Shown here piece after piece: positions 16,652-25,248 of a DNA stretch of 55,932 nucleotides. The stretch's first letter is position 1, and each line of letters begins with the position of its first letter. The notes under the pieces are model-generated. The model was not told the DNA's origin, did not search any database, and saw only the letters and a program-made list of their open reading frames with translations. The stretch is from an uncultured bacterium (GTDB lineage Bacteria; Planctomycetota; Phycisphaerae; Phycisphaerales; SM1A02), in assembly GCA_903911205.1 (NCBI GenBank), contig CAIWCL010000214.1:1-55932 (forward strand), read 5' to 3'. The translations under genes were made by a program, and so were the position numbers.

Positions 16652-16659
16652 CCGGCCCC

Positions 16660-17595
16660 ATGTCGTTCACGCCCGACACCGCCGCGACCCCCAACACCGT
16701 CCATTCCGCCGCGCCCGCGCCGATCGAGCGCGTGCAGCCGGAGACGCCTTTTCGTGACGTCATGGACGGCGCGAGCCGTTGGTCGATCCCGATTCACCAG
16801 CACGGGTTCATTGCGCTCGTCGATGCGATGCCGCGACTTGTTCCCGAAGGGCAAACCGCGGACAGCGCGATCGTCCAGTCGGCGCGCGTGTCGTATGGGC
16901 AGGGCACCAAGATGGTCAGTGAGGATCGCGGGCTTGTCCGCTACCTCATGCGACACCGTCACTCGACGCCGTTCGAGATGGTCGAGTTCAAATTCCACCT
17001 CGCGATGCCGATCTTCATCGCGCGCCAGTGGATCCGCCATCGCACCGCGAATGTGAACGAGTACAGCGCGCGCTACTCGATCATGCCTGACCGTTTCTAT
17101 CGCCCCGACATGGAGAATGTGCGCAAGCAGTCGAAGTCGAACCGCCAAGGCGGAGAAGGACCCATTGACGCCGGAACCGCGGAAGAGTTCCTCCAACTCC
17201 TTGAGAGTGCCGAAGCGAACTACGCGAAGTACCTCGAGCTCACCGAGAAGGGCGTTGCGCGCGAACTCGCGCGCGCGGTGCTCCCGGTGTCGGTCTACAC
17301 CGAGTGGTACTGGAAGTGCGACCTCCACAACATCTTCCACTTCCTTTCGCTGCGCATGGATCCGCACGCGCAAATCGAGATCCAGGACTATGCGAACGCG
17401 ATGTACGCGTTGATCAAGCCAATCGTGCCTGTCGCGTGTGAAGCGTTCGAGGATTACCGTTTGAATGCGATGCATCTCACGGGCCTTGAAATCGAGGCGA
17501 TCCGTTCCGGCAAGCCGCTCGCAACAGAAAACAAGCGCGAAACGGCCGAGTGGGAAGCGAAGAAGGCGCGTCTTGGTTTGAGCGCTCGCGACTGA
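16660..17595 (+). CDS. thyX: Flavin-dependent thymidylate synthase
   Basis: A 311-residue FAD enzyme that methylates dUMP to dTMP using methylene-tetrahydrofolate and NADPH. The diagnostic RHRx7S motif is exact (R126-H127-R128 ... S136, RHRTANVNEYS). HRHSTPFEMVEFKFH upstream and ARAVLPVSVYTEWYWK downstream are further family marks. The protein is longer than many ThyX (220-250 residues) because of an N-terminal extension of about 45 residues and a C-terminal helix rich in Lys/Glu. The start follows TGCTACATT. It implies the organism may lack ThyA, but that cannot be judged from this window. Confidence 0.97.
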   Translation: MSFTPDTAATPNTVHSAAPAPIERVQPETPFRDVMDGASRWSIPIHQHGFIALVDAMPRLVPEGQTADSAIVQSARVSYGQGTKMVSEDRGLVRYLMRHRHSTPFEMVEFKFHLAMPIFIARQWIRHRTANVNEYSARYSIMPDRFYRPDMENVRKQSKSNRQGGEGPIDAGTAEEFLQLLESAEANYAKYLELTEKGVARELARAVLPVSVYTEWYWKCDLHNIFHFLSLRMDPHAQIEIQDYANAMYALIKPIVPVACEAFEDYRLNAMHLTGLEIEAIRSGKPLATENKRETAEWEAKKARLGLSARD

Positions 17596-17628
17596 CCTGC
17601 GGGCTGCGCTGCGCGCAGGACCGCAGGT
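17595..17628. terminator. Hairpin terminator between thyX and photolyase
   Basis: ACCTGCGG (17595-17602) pairs with CCGCAGGT (17621-17628), and inside it CTGCGC pairs with GCGCAG. The stem starts at the last base of the thyX stop codon, in the convergent gap, so it could serve both genes. Confidence 0.5.
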
Positions 17629-17632
17629 CTTC

Positions 17633-17770
17633 GCTCGCTTTGGCGTGGATCGCGCCAGAGGGAGCCGCCGCAGCGGCGACCGCCTGCATGGCGAGCGCTC
17701 GCGACTGAGCGGGCTGCTGAAGCTTCGCTTCCGGTGCCCGCTTTCGCTCGCTTTCTTCGGCCTCGCCGCG
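17633..17770. repeat. Dispersed intergenic hairpin element, copy 2
   Basis: It shares with the atpA-downstream copy the blocks CGCTTTGGCGTG-AT-CGCGCCA, CCGCCGCAGCGGCGACCGC (19 identical bases) and AAGCTTCGCTTCnGGTGCCCGCT, but in a different order. It fills the gap between the convergent thyX and photolyase genes. Confidence 0.6.
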
Positions 17771-17814
17771 ACTGCATCGCGTCGCGCTGAGGTGAGATGC
17801 TTCCGCCACGCGGA

Positions 17815-19353
17815 TCAAATCCGCTTGCGTTTGCGGCTTCCGTGCTTTTGAAACACCGCGCGTGCTTCGCCGCGTGCATCGGGCGTCGCGCGCAATCCGT
17901 GCAGGCGCTCCTGTGCGCGTCGATACGCCGCGCGATGCTCAACGATCGGCTCCGGATAGTCGATCCCTATTCTGCATCCAATCATGGTTTGGAGCAGTCC
18001 CGGCATGGTCTCTGGCTCCGGGAGAAACTCATCCGGAACACCCGCAAGCTCGGGCACCCAACGGCGGATGAAGTCGCCGCGCGGATCGTGATCCTCGACC
18101 TGCTTGCGCGGGGAGTAGATACGCAGGGTGTTGATCCCCGTCGTCCCCGATTGCATTTGAATCTGTGGGTAATGAATGCCGGGCTCGTAGTCGAGAAATT
18201 GTCGGCCAAGCCACGGGGCGAACCCACGCCAATCAAGCCAAAGATGGTTGCTTGCAAAGCTCACAAGCATCGCGCGCATGCGGAAATTGATCCAGCCTGT
18301 CGTAACGAGTGCGCGCATACACGCGTCGATCATCGGATAGCCCGTACGCCCTTGTTGCCATGCGGCGAGTCTCGTTGCGACTACATCGGCCGCGAGACCT
18401 TCGCGCAACGTCTCGGTCGAACGCGCCATACAACGCGTCTCGATATCGGGTTCGTCCTCCAGCTTTTGAATGAAGTGACAGTGCCACGAAAGTCGAGACA
18501 GGAAGCTTCGGAGTGATCCTCGCCACAGCGCGACGTCCTCCTCACAGAGGCCCTCATGCGTGATGCGTGATGGATCAGCGAGCTGCGCCAGTCGACGTCG
18601 TGCACCATGTTGTGCGCGCCGTACGCTCATCGTTCCCCATGCGAGGTGTGGCGAGAGTCTTGAGCAGGATTCCCATGCGAAGACGGGTGATCCCATCGTC
18701 GCACGATAGTCGCGGCCTCTTTCAAGGAGGAATGAATTGAGTAAACGGCCAGCCTCACGCTCGCCACCGCGCTGACGGAAGAGCGCGCGCGTATCGGGGC
18801 CGAGCCCGAGTTCGTTCGCAACGTCGCGCGTGCCTGAGGAAACACGTGACGGATCCGGTGAGATGAATCGCGTGGGAGGCGCAAGCCGTGGCCGCTCCAT
18901 GTGCGCTTCCCATCGCGAAGCCCAGCCGTCGCGTCCAGGATTCGGGCGCAGTACTCCGTGTTGCTTGAATTCTCGAAATGGAATTCCACGCTTTTTGCAC
19001 CACCTCGCAACGCGCAAATCGCGTGCGTACGTGATGGCATTTCCTGTCTCTTCGTGGGCGAGGAGTTCATCGATGGGCGCTTTTTGGTGAAGCTCCTGAA
19101 GACACTCCGTGCATTCGCCCATCCGATACACCAATCGACCGCCGTGTGCGTGCAGGACCTGCTCGAGTTCAGCGAGCGACTCCAGGACAAACGCGAGTTG
19201 CGACGCATCCGCATCGGGTGCACGCCATACTTCCGGCTCAAAAATGTAGAGCGCGATCATCGTCGCCCCTCGCGCGACACACGCGTCAGCAGCGGCAGCA
19301 AAAGGTGCGTGGTCGTCGATGCGGAGATCGCGTTTGAGCCAGACGACGAACAT
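17815..19353 (-). CDS. phr: Deoxyribodipyrimidine photolyase / cryptochrome family
   Basis: A 512-residue flavoprotein that would split UV-induced pyrimidine dimers with blue light. WLKRDLRIDDHAPF opens the N-terminal antenna domain. The C-terminal FAD domain has GYPMIDACMRAL, WINFRMRAMLVSFASNHL, YEPGIHYPQIQMQSG and NTLRIYSP, which fit class I photolyases and related cryptochromes. Length is normal (450-520). ATG 19353 puts the antenna domain at the N-terminus; ATG 19368 is possible. The C-terminus ends in a Lys/Arg-rich tail. It lies 89 bases after the HAD-like gene on the same strand. A signalling cryptochrome is the alternative. Confidence 0.92.
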   Translation of the reverse strand: MFVVWLKRDLRIDDHAPFAAAADACVARGATMIALYIFEPEVWRAPDADASQLAFVLESLAELEQVLHAHGGRLVYRMGECTECLQELHQKAPIDELLAHEETGNAITYARDLRVARWCKKRGIPFREFKQHGVLRPNPGRDGWASRWEAHMERPRLAPPTRFISPDPSRVSSGTRDVANELGLGPDTRALFRQRGGEREAGRLLNSFLLERGRDYRATMGSPVFAWESCSRLSPHLAWGTMSVRRAQHGARRRLAQLADPSRITHEGLCEEDVALWRGSLRSFLSRLSWHCHFIQKLEDEPDIETRCMARSTETLREGLAADVVATRLAAWQQGRTGYPMIDACMRALVTTGWINFRMRAMLVSFASNHLWLDWRGFAPWLGRQFLDYEPGIHYPQIQMQSGTTGINTLRIYSPRKQVEDHDPRGDFIRRWVPELAGVPDEFLPEPETMPGLLQTMIGCRIGIDYPEPIVEHRAAYRRAQERLHGLRATPDARGEARAVFQKHGSRKRKRI

Positions 19354-19442
19354 GCCGTTGCTTCGCATCAAATACAGAAGCCGATGCGCCGTTTTGCGCG
19401 CGTTGTCGCGCACGCAACAGGAAGGCACGCGGCGTCAGAACC

Positions 19443-20201
19443 TCATGCAAGGTCATCGAGCCGTTCGATGACGGCGTCCGCAGCGATCATGGGTGCGCCT
19501 GGTGTCGTGAGGGCAACAATACGAACCCCTGCGTTGCGCGCGGCACGTGCGCCGTCTTCGCAATCATCGATGAACGCGAAGTTGTTCGCGCTTTCGATTC
19601 CAAGTTGTCGCAAGGCCTCAAAGATGCCCCAGGGCGCGGGCGCCGGAGCGCAAGCCTCGTCTGCCGTCACCACGGCATCCAACGGCACGCCGGCGGCCGC
19701 CAGTGCGTCGAGTTGTGGCTGTAGCAGCTTCCGGGGCGTGCAGCAGATGACTGCTGTCTTGACGCCCTGTGCATGCAAGCGGCGAAGCGCGTCGCACGCA
19801 TCCGCGTTCGGCGTACGCGCCGCGTATGCCGCGTCGAGCAGTCGTGTTTCGAGGTCGGCAACCATGGCGTCGACTTCTTCTTGCGATGCCCAGTGGCCGT
19901 GCTTCTCTCGAAATGCTTCGGAAACCTCGGGGAGTGCGAGCAGGCGTTCGATGTGCGGGCGCCCCGTCGGGCCTCGGGTTGCGACCAGCGCGCTCTCTGA
20001 AATCGAGACCGACCAACGCGCGAAAGTCTGGCTGACCGCAGCGTTGATCGCGCGGCGCCCTCGGTCGAAGAGAACGCCGTGCCACGAAAGTGCGACGGCG
20101 TGCGAGTGACCAGTGAACGCAGCGAGCGGACGCGGTGCTCCCGGCGGCGAAGGCTTGGAGATGTCCGGCGCATCGCTTGACATATCGCGTCTCGGGCTCA
20201 T
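19443..20201 (-). CDS. HAD-like protein related to phosphonoacetaldehyde hydrolase, nucleophile missing
   Basis: A 252-residue haloacid dehalogenase-fold protein. The pattern after the first strand (cap helix, RGPTGRPHIERLLALPEV, later VICCTPR, APWGIFEALRQLG and FIDDCEDGARAARNAG) resembles PhnX-type phosphonatases. The first motif, normally DWAGTTVD, reads SWHGVLFD, so the nucleophilic Asp is Ser39, and the Schiff-base lysine of PhnX is not found in the cap. The two Asp of motif IV remain. It is probably not a phosphonatase and may be a non-catalytic or altered enzyme. The start could be ATG 20201 or 20183. No phosphonate genes are nearby. Confidence 0.75.
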   Translation of the reverse strand: MSPRRDMSSDAPDISKPSPPGAPRPLAAFTGHSHAVALSWHGVLFDRGRRAINAAVSQTFARWSVSISESALVATRGPTGRPHIERLLALPEVSEAFREKHGHWASQEEVDAMVADLETRLLDAAYAARTPNADACDALRRLHAQGVKTAVICCTPRKLLQPQLDALAAAGVPLDAVVTADEACAPAPAPWGIFEALRQLGIESANNFAFIDDCEDGARAARNAGVRIVALTTPGAPMIAADAVIERLDDLA

Positions 20202-20288
20202 CGACGGTCATCGATCCGTTCTGAACTTGAGTCTCATCCCGCGTTCATCCGCGGTACACGCAGCAGTGGTCGTCTCCGAGACGGCCGA

Positions 20289-20741
20289 TCACATCGGCTC
20301 AGCATCGATGCGAGTCGACTCGAGTTCCTGTTCGGTGGGAATGGACAAGAACCCCACGAGCGGCTTTCCTGGAGCGACTTCGATCTGCACGAGTCGGATC
20401 GGTGTAGGCGGGTAGTAGCGGAGCAGTCCGCCAGGGAATGGTCCCTCGCCGCGAACATCCCAGAAATCCCCGAGTGCGATGCGAAGAGTCTGCCCAGCAT
20501 CGAGCCGGTCGACATGGTGCATGTAGCGCTGATTGAGCCACACGTCGATGTTGGTCCAACCTTCTGCGGTTGGATTGACGATCAACATGGCGTCGCCATC
20601 GTTGAAGACTTGGACATTTGCGACGCGCTCCTGCGGCGTGCCGAACGGGTAGGCGCGGGTGGCCTTTGAAGGCTCGTAGCGCATGGTCTCGCAGCCGGTG
20701 GCCGAAACCGCAAGAGTGAGAAGGAAGGCAGCGCGACGCAT
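20289..20741 (-). CDS. Hypothetical lipoprotein
   Basis: A 150-residue protein with a short signal peptide ending in SATGC, a plausible lipobox with Cys17 as lipidation site, so it is likely anchored in an envelope membrane. The rest (NVQVFNDGDAMLIVNP, LDAGQTLRIALGDFWDV) suggests a small beta-rich domain; no family is recognised. TGCTACATT ends six bases before the ATG (20753-20748). It sits between the HAD-like gene and the phosphohexomutase on the same strand, with about 87 bases each side, so it is probably its own unit. Confidence 0.78.
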   Translation of the reverse strand: MRRAAFLLTLAVSATGCETMRYEPSKATRAYPFGTPQERVANVQVFNDGDAMLIVNPTAEGWTNIDVWLNQRYMHHVDRLDAGQTLRIALGDFWDVRGEGPFPGGLLRYYPPTPIRLVQIEVAPGKPLVGFLSIPTEQELESTRIDAEPM

Positions 20742-20747
20742 GGGGGA

Positions 20748-20756
20748 AATGTAGCA
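20748..20756 (-). promoter_or_regulatory. TGC-TACATT extended -10 box
   Basis: On the minus strand CCTGCTACATT is followed by TCCCCC and ATG 20741, giving a six-base spacer and no Shine-Dalgarno sequence. Confidence 0.55.
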
Positions 20757-20828
20757 GGAGGTTGTCTGACGTTGCGGTGGCGACCCTGCGGCAACATCCG
20801 CTGCGTCGTCGAACTACCTGAATTTCCC

Positions 20829-22268
20829 TCAGATTCCCGCAGCGCGCGCGCAAAGCGCAATGAGTTCCTGCGCGCGTTCACGGGTTGGAGCTTCTGCAAT
20901 CACGCGGGCGATAGGCTCGGTGTTGGAAGCGCGGAGGTGCACCCAGCCATCAGCGAAATCGACGCGTACGCCGTCGGAGTCATTGACTTTTTCGTGGGCG
21001 AACGCGGCCTTCAATTTCGTCAGTGCGCCCGCGACGGCCGGCAGGCCGCCGATCGCAGCCAGATCCACCTTGGTCTTCTCAATCGCGTAGCGCGGAAGCG
21101 CGTCGACAATCTGCGAGAGTGGCTCCTGACGGCTCGCCACAAGATCAAGGACGAGCGCCATCGCAGAGAGTGAATCGCGCACCCAACACACTTCAGGCAG
21201 GATCACGCCGCCGTTTCCTTCGCCTCCGAGGAGGCCGCCGGCTGGCTTGAGTGCACTGACGACATTCGCTTCGCCGACTGCCGTGCGAAGTACCGTCGCG
21301 CCCGCGAATTTGGCGGCGACATCATCAATCATGCGCGAGGTCGAGAGATTCGCCGCGAGCGCGAATGGTCCACGCAATTCAAGCATGCGTTGCGCGGCGA
21401 GCACCAGCGTGTACTCCTCACCGATGTAGCGGCCATTCTCATCGACGATCGCCAAGCGATCGGCGTCAGGATCTTGCGCAAATCCGCAGGCGACGGTTTG
21501 GCCGTGTTCACGAAGCGCGCGGACTTTTGTCGCGAGTTCCGTGAGGTTCTCCGCGGTTGGCTCCGGCGTGTGACCGAAGATGCCAGTCGGTTCACCGAAG
21601 ATGTGCGTCACCTGACAGCCGAGCGCCTCCAACAGCATGCGGCCACCGATGCAGCCGGACGCGTTCACGCTATCGAGTACGACCGACAGTCCGCGAGCAC
21701 GTACACGCGCCGCCGCACCGGCTGCACCTCCGAGCACTTCGATCACGCGCGCAACGTGCCGCTCGTTCGCAGAGGTGTCCGTCGTGATCGAGCCGATCTC
21801 AAGCGGCTTTGCGAAGTCGATCTGGGCGCCTTTGAAGCGCGCGATGATGGCATCCGCGACCGATTTTGGCGGCGCGAGACCGTCGCCATCGAGGCACTTG
21901 AGGCCATTCCATTCAATCGGGTTGTGGCTCGCCGTAATCGCCATGCCGCCGTCAGCGCCGAGGGCGCGGATCATGAGTCCGACCGTGGGGGTCATTGCCA
22001 CGCCGAGGTCGATGACATCCGCGCCGGTTGCGGCCAGTGCACCTTGCACGGCTCGTGCAAGAGACTCTCCACCAAATCGTCCGTCGCGCGCGACAACGAG
22101 GCGGGGCCTGCGCCCCCCGACGAGCGTGCGGATGTGCGATCCAAATGCGCCCGCGAAGGTCGCAGCCACCACGGGAGTCATCGTCTTTCCAACGATGCCA
22201 CGTGCACCGGAGACGGACAGCATGAGCGGGGCTGGGTCAGGAATCGATGAAGAAGCGTGCGACGACAT
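20829..22268 (-). CDS. glmM: Phosphohexomutase (phosphoglucosamine/phosphomannomutase family)
   Basis: A 479-residue alpha-D-phosphohexomutase. The phosphoserine loop TASHNP (S114 active serine), metal loop DPDADR (266-271), sugar-binding GGEGNGG (348-354) and C-terminal phosphate loop ASNTEP are all present. The Gly-rich VSGARGIVG start and SHNP with EWNGLK fit the GlmM/ManB-like bacterial and archaeal group, so glucosamine-6-phosphate to glucosamine-1-phosphate for peptidoglycan or UDP-GlcNAc is the likeliest role; phosphomannomutase is possible. ATG 22268 follows TACACT by eight bases. It is divergent from the PTPS-like gene. Confidence 0.88.
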   Translation of the reverse strand: MSSHASSSIPDPAPLMLSVSGARGIVGKTMTPVVAATFAGAFGSHIRTLVGGRRPRLVVARDGRFGGESLARAVQGALAATGADVIDLGVAMTPTVGLMIRALGADGGMAITASHNPIEWNGLKCLDGDGLAPPKSVADAIIARFKGAQIDFAKPLEIGSITTDTSANERHVARVIEVLGGAAGAAARVRARGLSVVLDSVNASGCIGGRMLLEALGCQVTHIFGEPTGIFGHTPEPTAENLTELATKVRALREHGQTVACGFAQDPDADRLAIVDENGRYIGEEYTLVLAAQRMLELRGPFALAANLSTSRMIDDVAAKFAGATVLRTAVGEANVVSALKPAGGLLGGEGNGGVILPEVCWVRDSLSAMALVLDLVASRQEPLSQIVDALPRYAIEKTKVDLAAIGGLPAVAGALTKLKAAFAHEKVNDSDGVRVDFADGWVHLRASNTEPIARVIAEAPTRERAQELIALCARAAGI

Positions 22269-22276
22269 GGTTCGCG

Positions 22277-22282
22277 AGTGTA
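22277..22282 (-). promoter_or_regulatory. TACACT -10-like box of the phosphohexomutase
   Basis: On the minus strand CCGTACACT ends eight bases before ATG 22268. The divergent plus-strand TACACT box (22322-22327) is only 40 bases away. Confidence 0.5.
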
Positions 22283-22321
22283 CGGTCGGAAGTGTGCGCG
22301 GAGGGCGCAGGTTTTCCGCGA

Positions 22322-22327
22322 TACACT
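22322..22327 (+). promoter_or_regulatory. TACACT box upstream of the PTPS-like gene
   Basis: GATACACT lies 11 bases before the in-frame ATG 22339. If this is the promoter, the message either starts near ATG 22339 (long protein) or has a leader of about 170 bases before ATG 22510. Confidence 0.4.
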
Positions 22328-22509
22328 CGCCCTTCACGATGGTGAACGATTCGAACCACGATTTCAAAGCCGAACCGATCCGCGCCGCGAGCGACAGTCG
22401 GCAAGATGGGCCGAGCGCATCTTTGCGCCCATCGGCTCGATCGCGAAGTCAGGCAGCAGAGACGCCGATGCAGAGCACAGCGATCATTGCGTCTGACGAT
22501 CGAGGCTCG

Positions 22510-22941
22510 ATGCACGCGCGTGCGCTCGAGTTTGCGCTTGAGGTTGAGTGCGAGTTCTCCGCCGCCCACGCGATCCTTCTCGGCGGTGTTCGCGAACGAC
22601 TTCACGGACACAACTGGCGGGTTGTGGTCTCCGTCGTGGGAGATCGACTCGATGACGAAGAACTGCTTTGCGATTTCCACGAGGTCGAGCGCATGCTTGA
22701 GGCGATTGTCGCCCCGTTTCGCGACGGCAATCTGAACGAAACTCCTCCGTTTGACCGTGTGAATCCGACGGCAGAGGCGGTGGCGCGTCACATCGCGACT
22801 CAACTCTCCGCACAACTCTCCACACAACTCTCCACAAACCTCTCTGAGCGACGTGTTCGCGAGACACCATCTGTGTTTCTCGAATGGGTGCGCGTCACCG
22901 AAGCGCCGCGCTGTACGGCAGTGCTTCGATTCCTCCGCTGA
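22510..22941 (+). CDS. 6-pyruvoyl-tetrahydropterin synthase / QueD-like protein lacking the catalytic Cys
   Basis: A 143-residue T-fold protein. The zinc ligands are FSAAH and HGHNW, and the pattern CDFHEVERML followed by NPTAEAVARHI is typical of the family, which makes 6-carboxy-tetrahydropterin (queuosine path) or related pterins. The catalytic Cys four residues before HGH is replaced (RERLHGH), so the standard chemistry is doubtful. Near the C-terminus 12-bp tandem repeats encode QLSAQLSTQLSTNLS. I chose ATG 22510, with GAGG just upstream, because similarity begins there; ATG 22339 would give a 200-residue protein with a low-complexity extension. ppk1 follows 42 bases downstream. Confidence 0.78.
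   Translation: MHARALEFALEVECEFSAAHAILLGGVRERLHGHNWRVVVSVVGDRLDDEELLCDFHEVERMLEAIVAPFRDGNLNETPPFDRVNPTAEAVARHIATQLSAQLSTQLSTNLSERRVRETPSVFLEWVRVTEAPRCTAVLRFLR
22799..22838 (+). repeat. 12-bp tandem repeat within the PTPS-like gene
   Basis: About three in-frame copies of a 12-bp unit (CAACTCTCCACA and variants) encode repeated QLS(A/T) residues between the conserved core and the last strands. Confidence 0.8.
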
Positions 22942-22982
22942 TTCAACTTTCGATATCGCCCACTGCACGCAGAACAGAAGCC

Positions 22983-25133
22983 ATGCGACCGACGCCTCCA
23001 AACGAAGTCACTCCCACTGGACCTGATGACCCTGCGCGGTTTCTCAATCGCGACATCCAGTGGCTTGAGTTCAATCGCCGCGTCCTTGCGCAGGCCTACG
23101 ATCCGCGCAATCCGCTTCTTGAACGTGTACGCTTTCTCGCGATTTTCGGCTCGAATCTCGATGAGTTCTTTATGAAGCGTGTTGGTGGACTGCGTCGACA
23201 GATCGATGCAGGTGTGGGAAGTCCGCCGTGGGAACCGCTGACACCTGCCGAGCAGATGATTCTGATTCGCGAGAAGGTCCTTGAGCAAACGGCGCTCGCG
23301 ACGCGCGTGTTCCGTGATGAACTGGTGCCTGAACTTCGCAAGGAATCGGTGGAACTGCTCGATTGGAGTGCGCTCAGTGCTGCGGAACGTACCGAAGTCG
23401 AAGCGTGGTATCGCCGCAACATTTTCCCGATTCTCACGCCGCTCGCTGTCGATCCCGGACACCGCTTCCCGTTCATCTCCAACATGTCGGTTTCGCTCGG
23501 CGTGTTGCTGCGGCGTCCCGGCGAAAGCGAAGCGCTCTTCGCGCGTGTCAAGGTGCCAGAACTTGGCGGTCGTTTGTATCGCTTCGGCGCGACGAAGCGT
23601 TTCATCTCGCTTCAGCAGATCATCGCGCACAATCTCGACGACCTCTTTCCGGGCATGGAAATCGTCGAAGTCTTGCCGTTTCGCGTCACGCGCAATGCTG
23701 AAACCGAGCGCGACAACGAAGATGCCGAAGACCTTCTGGAGCAAATCCAGCAGCAGTTGCGCGAGCGGCGCTTCGCGCGCGTGGTCCGACTGGAAGTCGG
23801 CGCACGGCCGAACGATCGCATCATGCGCTTTCTCGAGGATGAACTCGGCCTCGCCGATGACGACCTCTACGAAACCGACGGCATGCTCGATTGGGGCACG
23901 CTCAACGAGCTTGCGGATGTCGAACTTCCGGAACACCGTTGGCCGAAGTGGACACCCGTTGCGCCGCACGGACTTGAGGACGAAAACGCCGACATTTTCA
24001 GCCTCATTCGTCAGGGTGATGTCCTTGTGCATCACCCCTACGAGAGTTTCGATCACTCGGTTGAGCATTTCATCGAGCAGGCTGCCGCAGATCCAAAGGT
24101 GCTTGCCATCAAGCAGGCGCTCTATCGAACGAGCGGCGATTCTCCATTCATTCCCAGTCTGATTCGCGCCGCTGAAAGTGGCAAGCAGGTCGCGGTGCTC
24201 GTCGAGTTGCGTGCACGATTTGACGAGGCACGCAACATCGTGTGGGCGCGCAAACTCGAGGATGCGGGCGTGCACGTCGCCTATGGCGTTGTCGGCTACA
24301 AGACGCACACGAAGGTTGCGCTTGTGGTGAGGCAAGAGCCGGGCGGCATTCGCTCGTATGCGCACATCGGTACAGGGAACTACAACTCAAAAACTGCGCG
24401 TATGTACGAGGATATTGGCCTCTTTACCTGCGATGCGGCGATCACCGAAGATCTGGTTGAGCTTTTCAACTACATGACGGGCCGCAGTCGGAAGACGGAG
24501 TATCAGAAACTCCTTGTCGCGCCTGTCGCGATGAAGCGACGGTTCATTGAGTTGATCGAGCGCGAAGCGTCGATCGCGCAACAGGGCGGTCCGGGACGCA
24601 TCATCGTCAAGATGAATCAGCTTGAAGATCGTTCGGTCACCGACGCGCTGTACGCGGCGTCGCGCGCGGGCGTCTCCATCGATCTTGTCGTGCGCGGATT
24701 CTGTTGTATTCGCCCAGGCGTGAAAGGCCTCAGCGAGAACATCCGCGTCACTTCAACGATTGGCCGATTCCTCGAGCACAGTCGCATTTTCTGGTTTGGC
24801 AACGGGCAATCGGATCCACTCGACGGCGACTTCTACATCGGAAGCGCCGACTGGATGTACCGCAACCTCAATACGCGCGTCGAGTGCGCTGCGCCGATTC
24901 AGTCGCGGGCGCATCGTTCGCGGCTCTGGGAGATGCTGCGATTGCATCTCACGGATCGCAGGCAACGTTGGATGATGGCGTCCGACGGCACCTATCAACT
25001 GAGTGATCCCGCGCAGATTCCAACAGGAGCGGCGGCATCCGATCCGGCGTTCGTGGGTACGCACCAGCACCTCATGCGGTCGACGCTCGAAGTGAGCGCG
25101 CAACTGCGCGAATCATCGCGAAAGCTCTCTTGA
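22983..25133 (+). CDS. ppk1: Polyphosphate kinase 1
   Basis: A 716-residue enzyme that reversibly polymerises ATP gamma-phosphate into polyphosphate. The N-terminal NRDIQWLEFNRRVL and SNLDEFFMKRVGGL, the central HHPYESF and ALYRTSGDSP, the ATP/phospho-His loop GYKTHTKVALV and IGTGNYNSKTARMYEDIGL, and the second conserved His in FLEHSRIFWFGNG are all in place, as is GSADWMYRNLNTRVE. Length is typical (690-740). ATG 22983 is preferred; the frame is open to 22884 inside the upstream gene. It follows the PTPS-like gene by 42 bases and ends convergently with the pilin-like operon, whose last stop is 115 bases away. Confidence 0.97.
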   Translation: MRPTPPNEVTPTGPDDPARFLNRDIQWLEFNRRVLAQAYDPRNPLLERVRFLAIFGSNLDEFFMKRVGGLRRQIDAGVGSPPWEPLTPAEQMILIREKVLEQTALATRVFRDELVPELRKESVELLDWSALSAAERTEVEAWYRRNIFPILTPLAVDPGHRFPFISNMSVSLGVLLRRPGESEALFARVKVPELGGRLYRFGATKRFISLQQIIAHNLDDLFPGMEIVEVLPFRVTRNAETERDNEDAEDLLEQIQQQLRERRFARVVRLEVGARPNDRIMRFLEDELGLADDDLYETDGMLDWGTLNELADVELPEHRWPKWTPVAPHGLEDENADIFSLIRQGDVLVHHPYESFDHSVEHFIEQAAADPKVLAIKQALYRTSGDSPFIPSLIRAAESGKQVAVLVELRARFDEARNIVWARKLEDAGVHVAYGVVGYKTHTKVALVVRQEPGGIRSYAHIGTGNYNSKTARMYEDIGLFTCDAAITEDLVELFNYMTGRSRKTEYQKLLVAPVAMKRRFIELIEREASIAQQGGPGRIIVKMNQLEDRSVTDALYAASRAGVSIDLVVRGFCCIRPGVKGLSENIRVTSTIGRFLEHSRIFWFGNGQSDPLDGDFYIGSADWMYRNLNTRVECAAPIQSRAHRSRLWEMLRLHLTDRRQRWMMASDGTYQLSDPAQIPTGAAASDPAFVGTHQHLMRSTLEVSAQLRESSRKLS

Positions 25134-25248
25134 TGGTTTGTCTGTGCAGTCGGACGTTGCGCCGATCGTGCGTTTCCTGACTGTCTCGTTGCTGCCTCGT
25201 GCATGTCTCCGTCTTGTTTCGTTGGTCGCGTTGGCGCACCGAGCCTCA

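Noticed and set aside
22800-24365. 521-codon minus-strand frame opposite ppk1
   Set aside because: No motif; the plus strand has the complete PPK1 signature.
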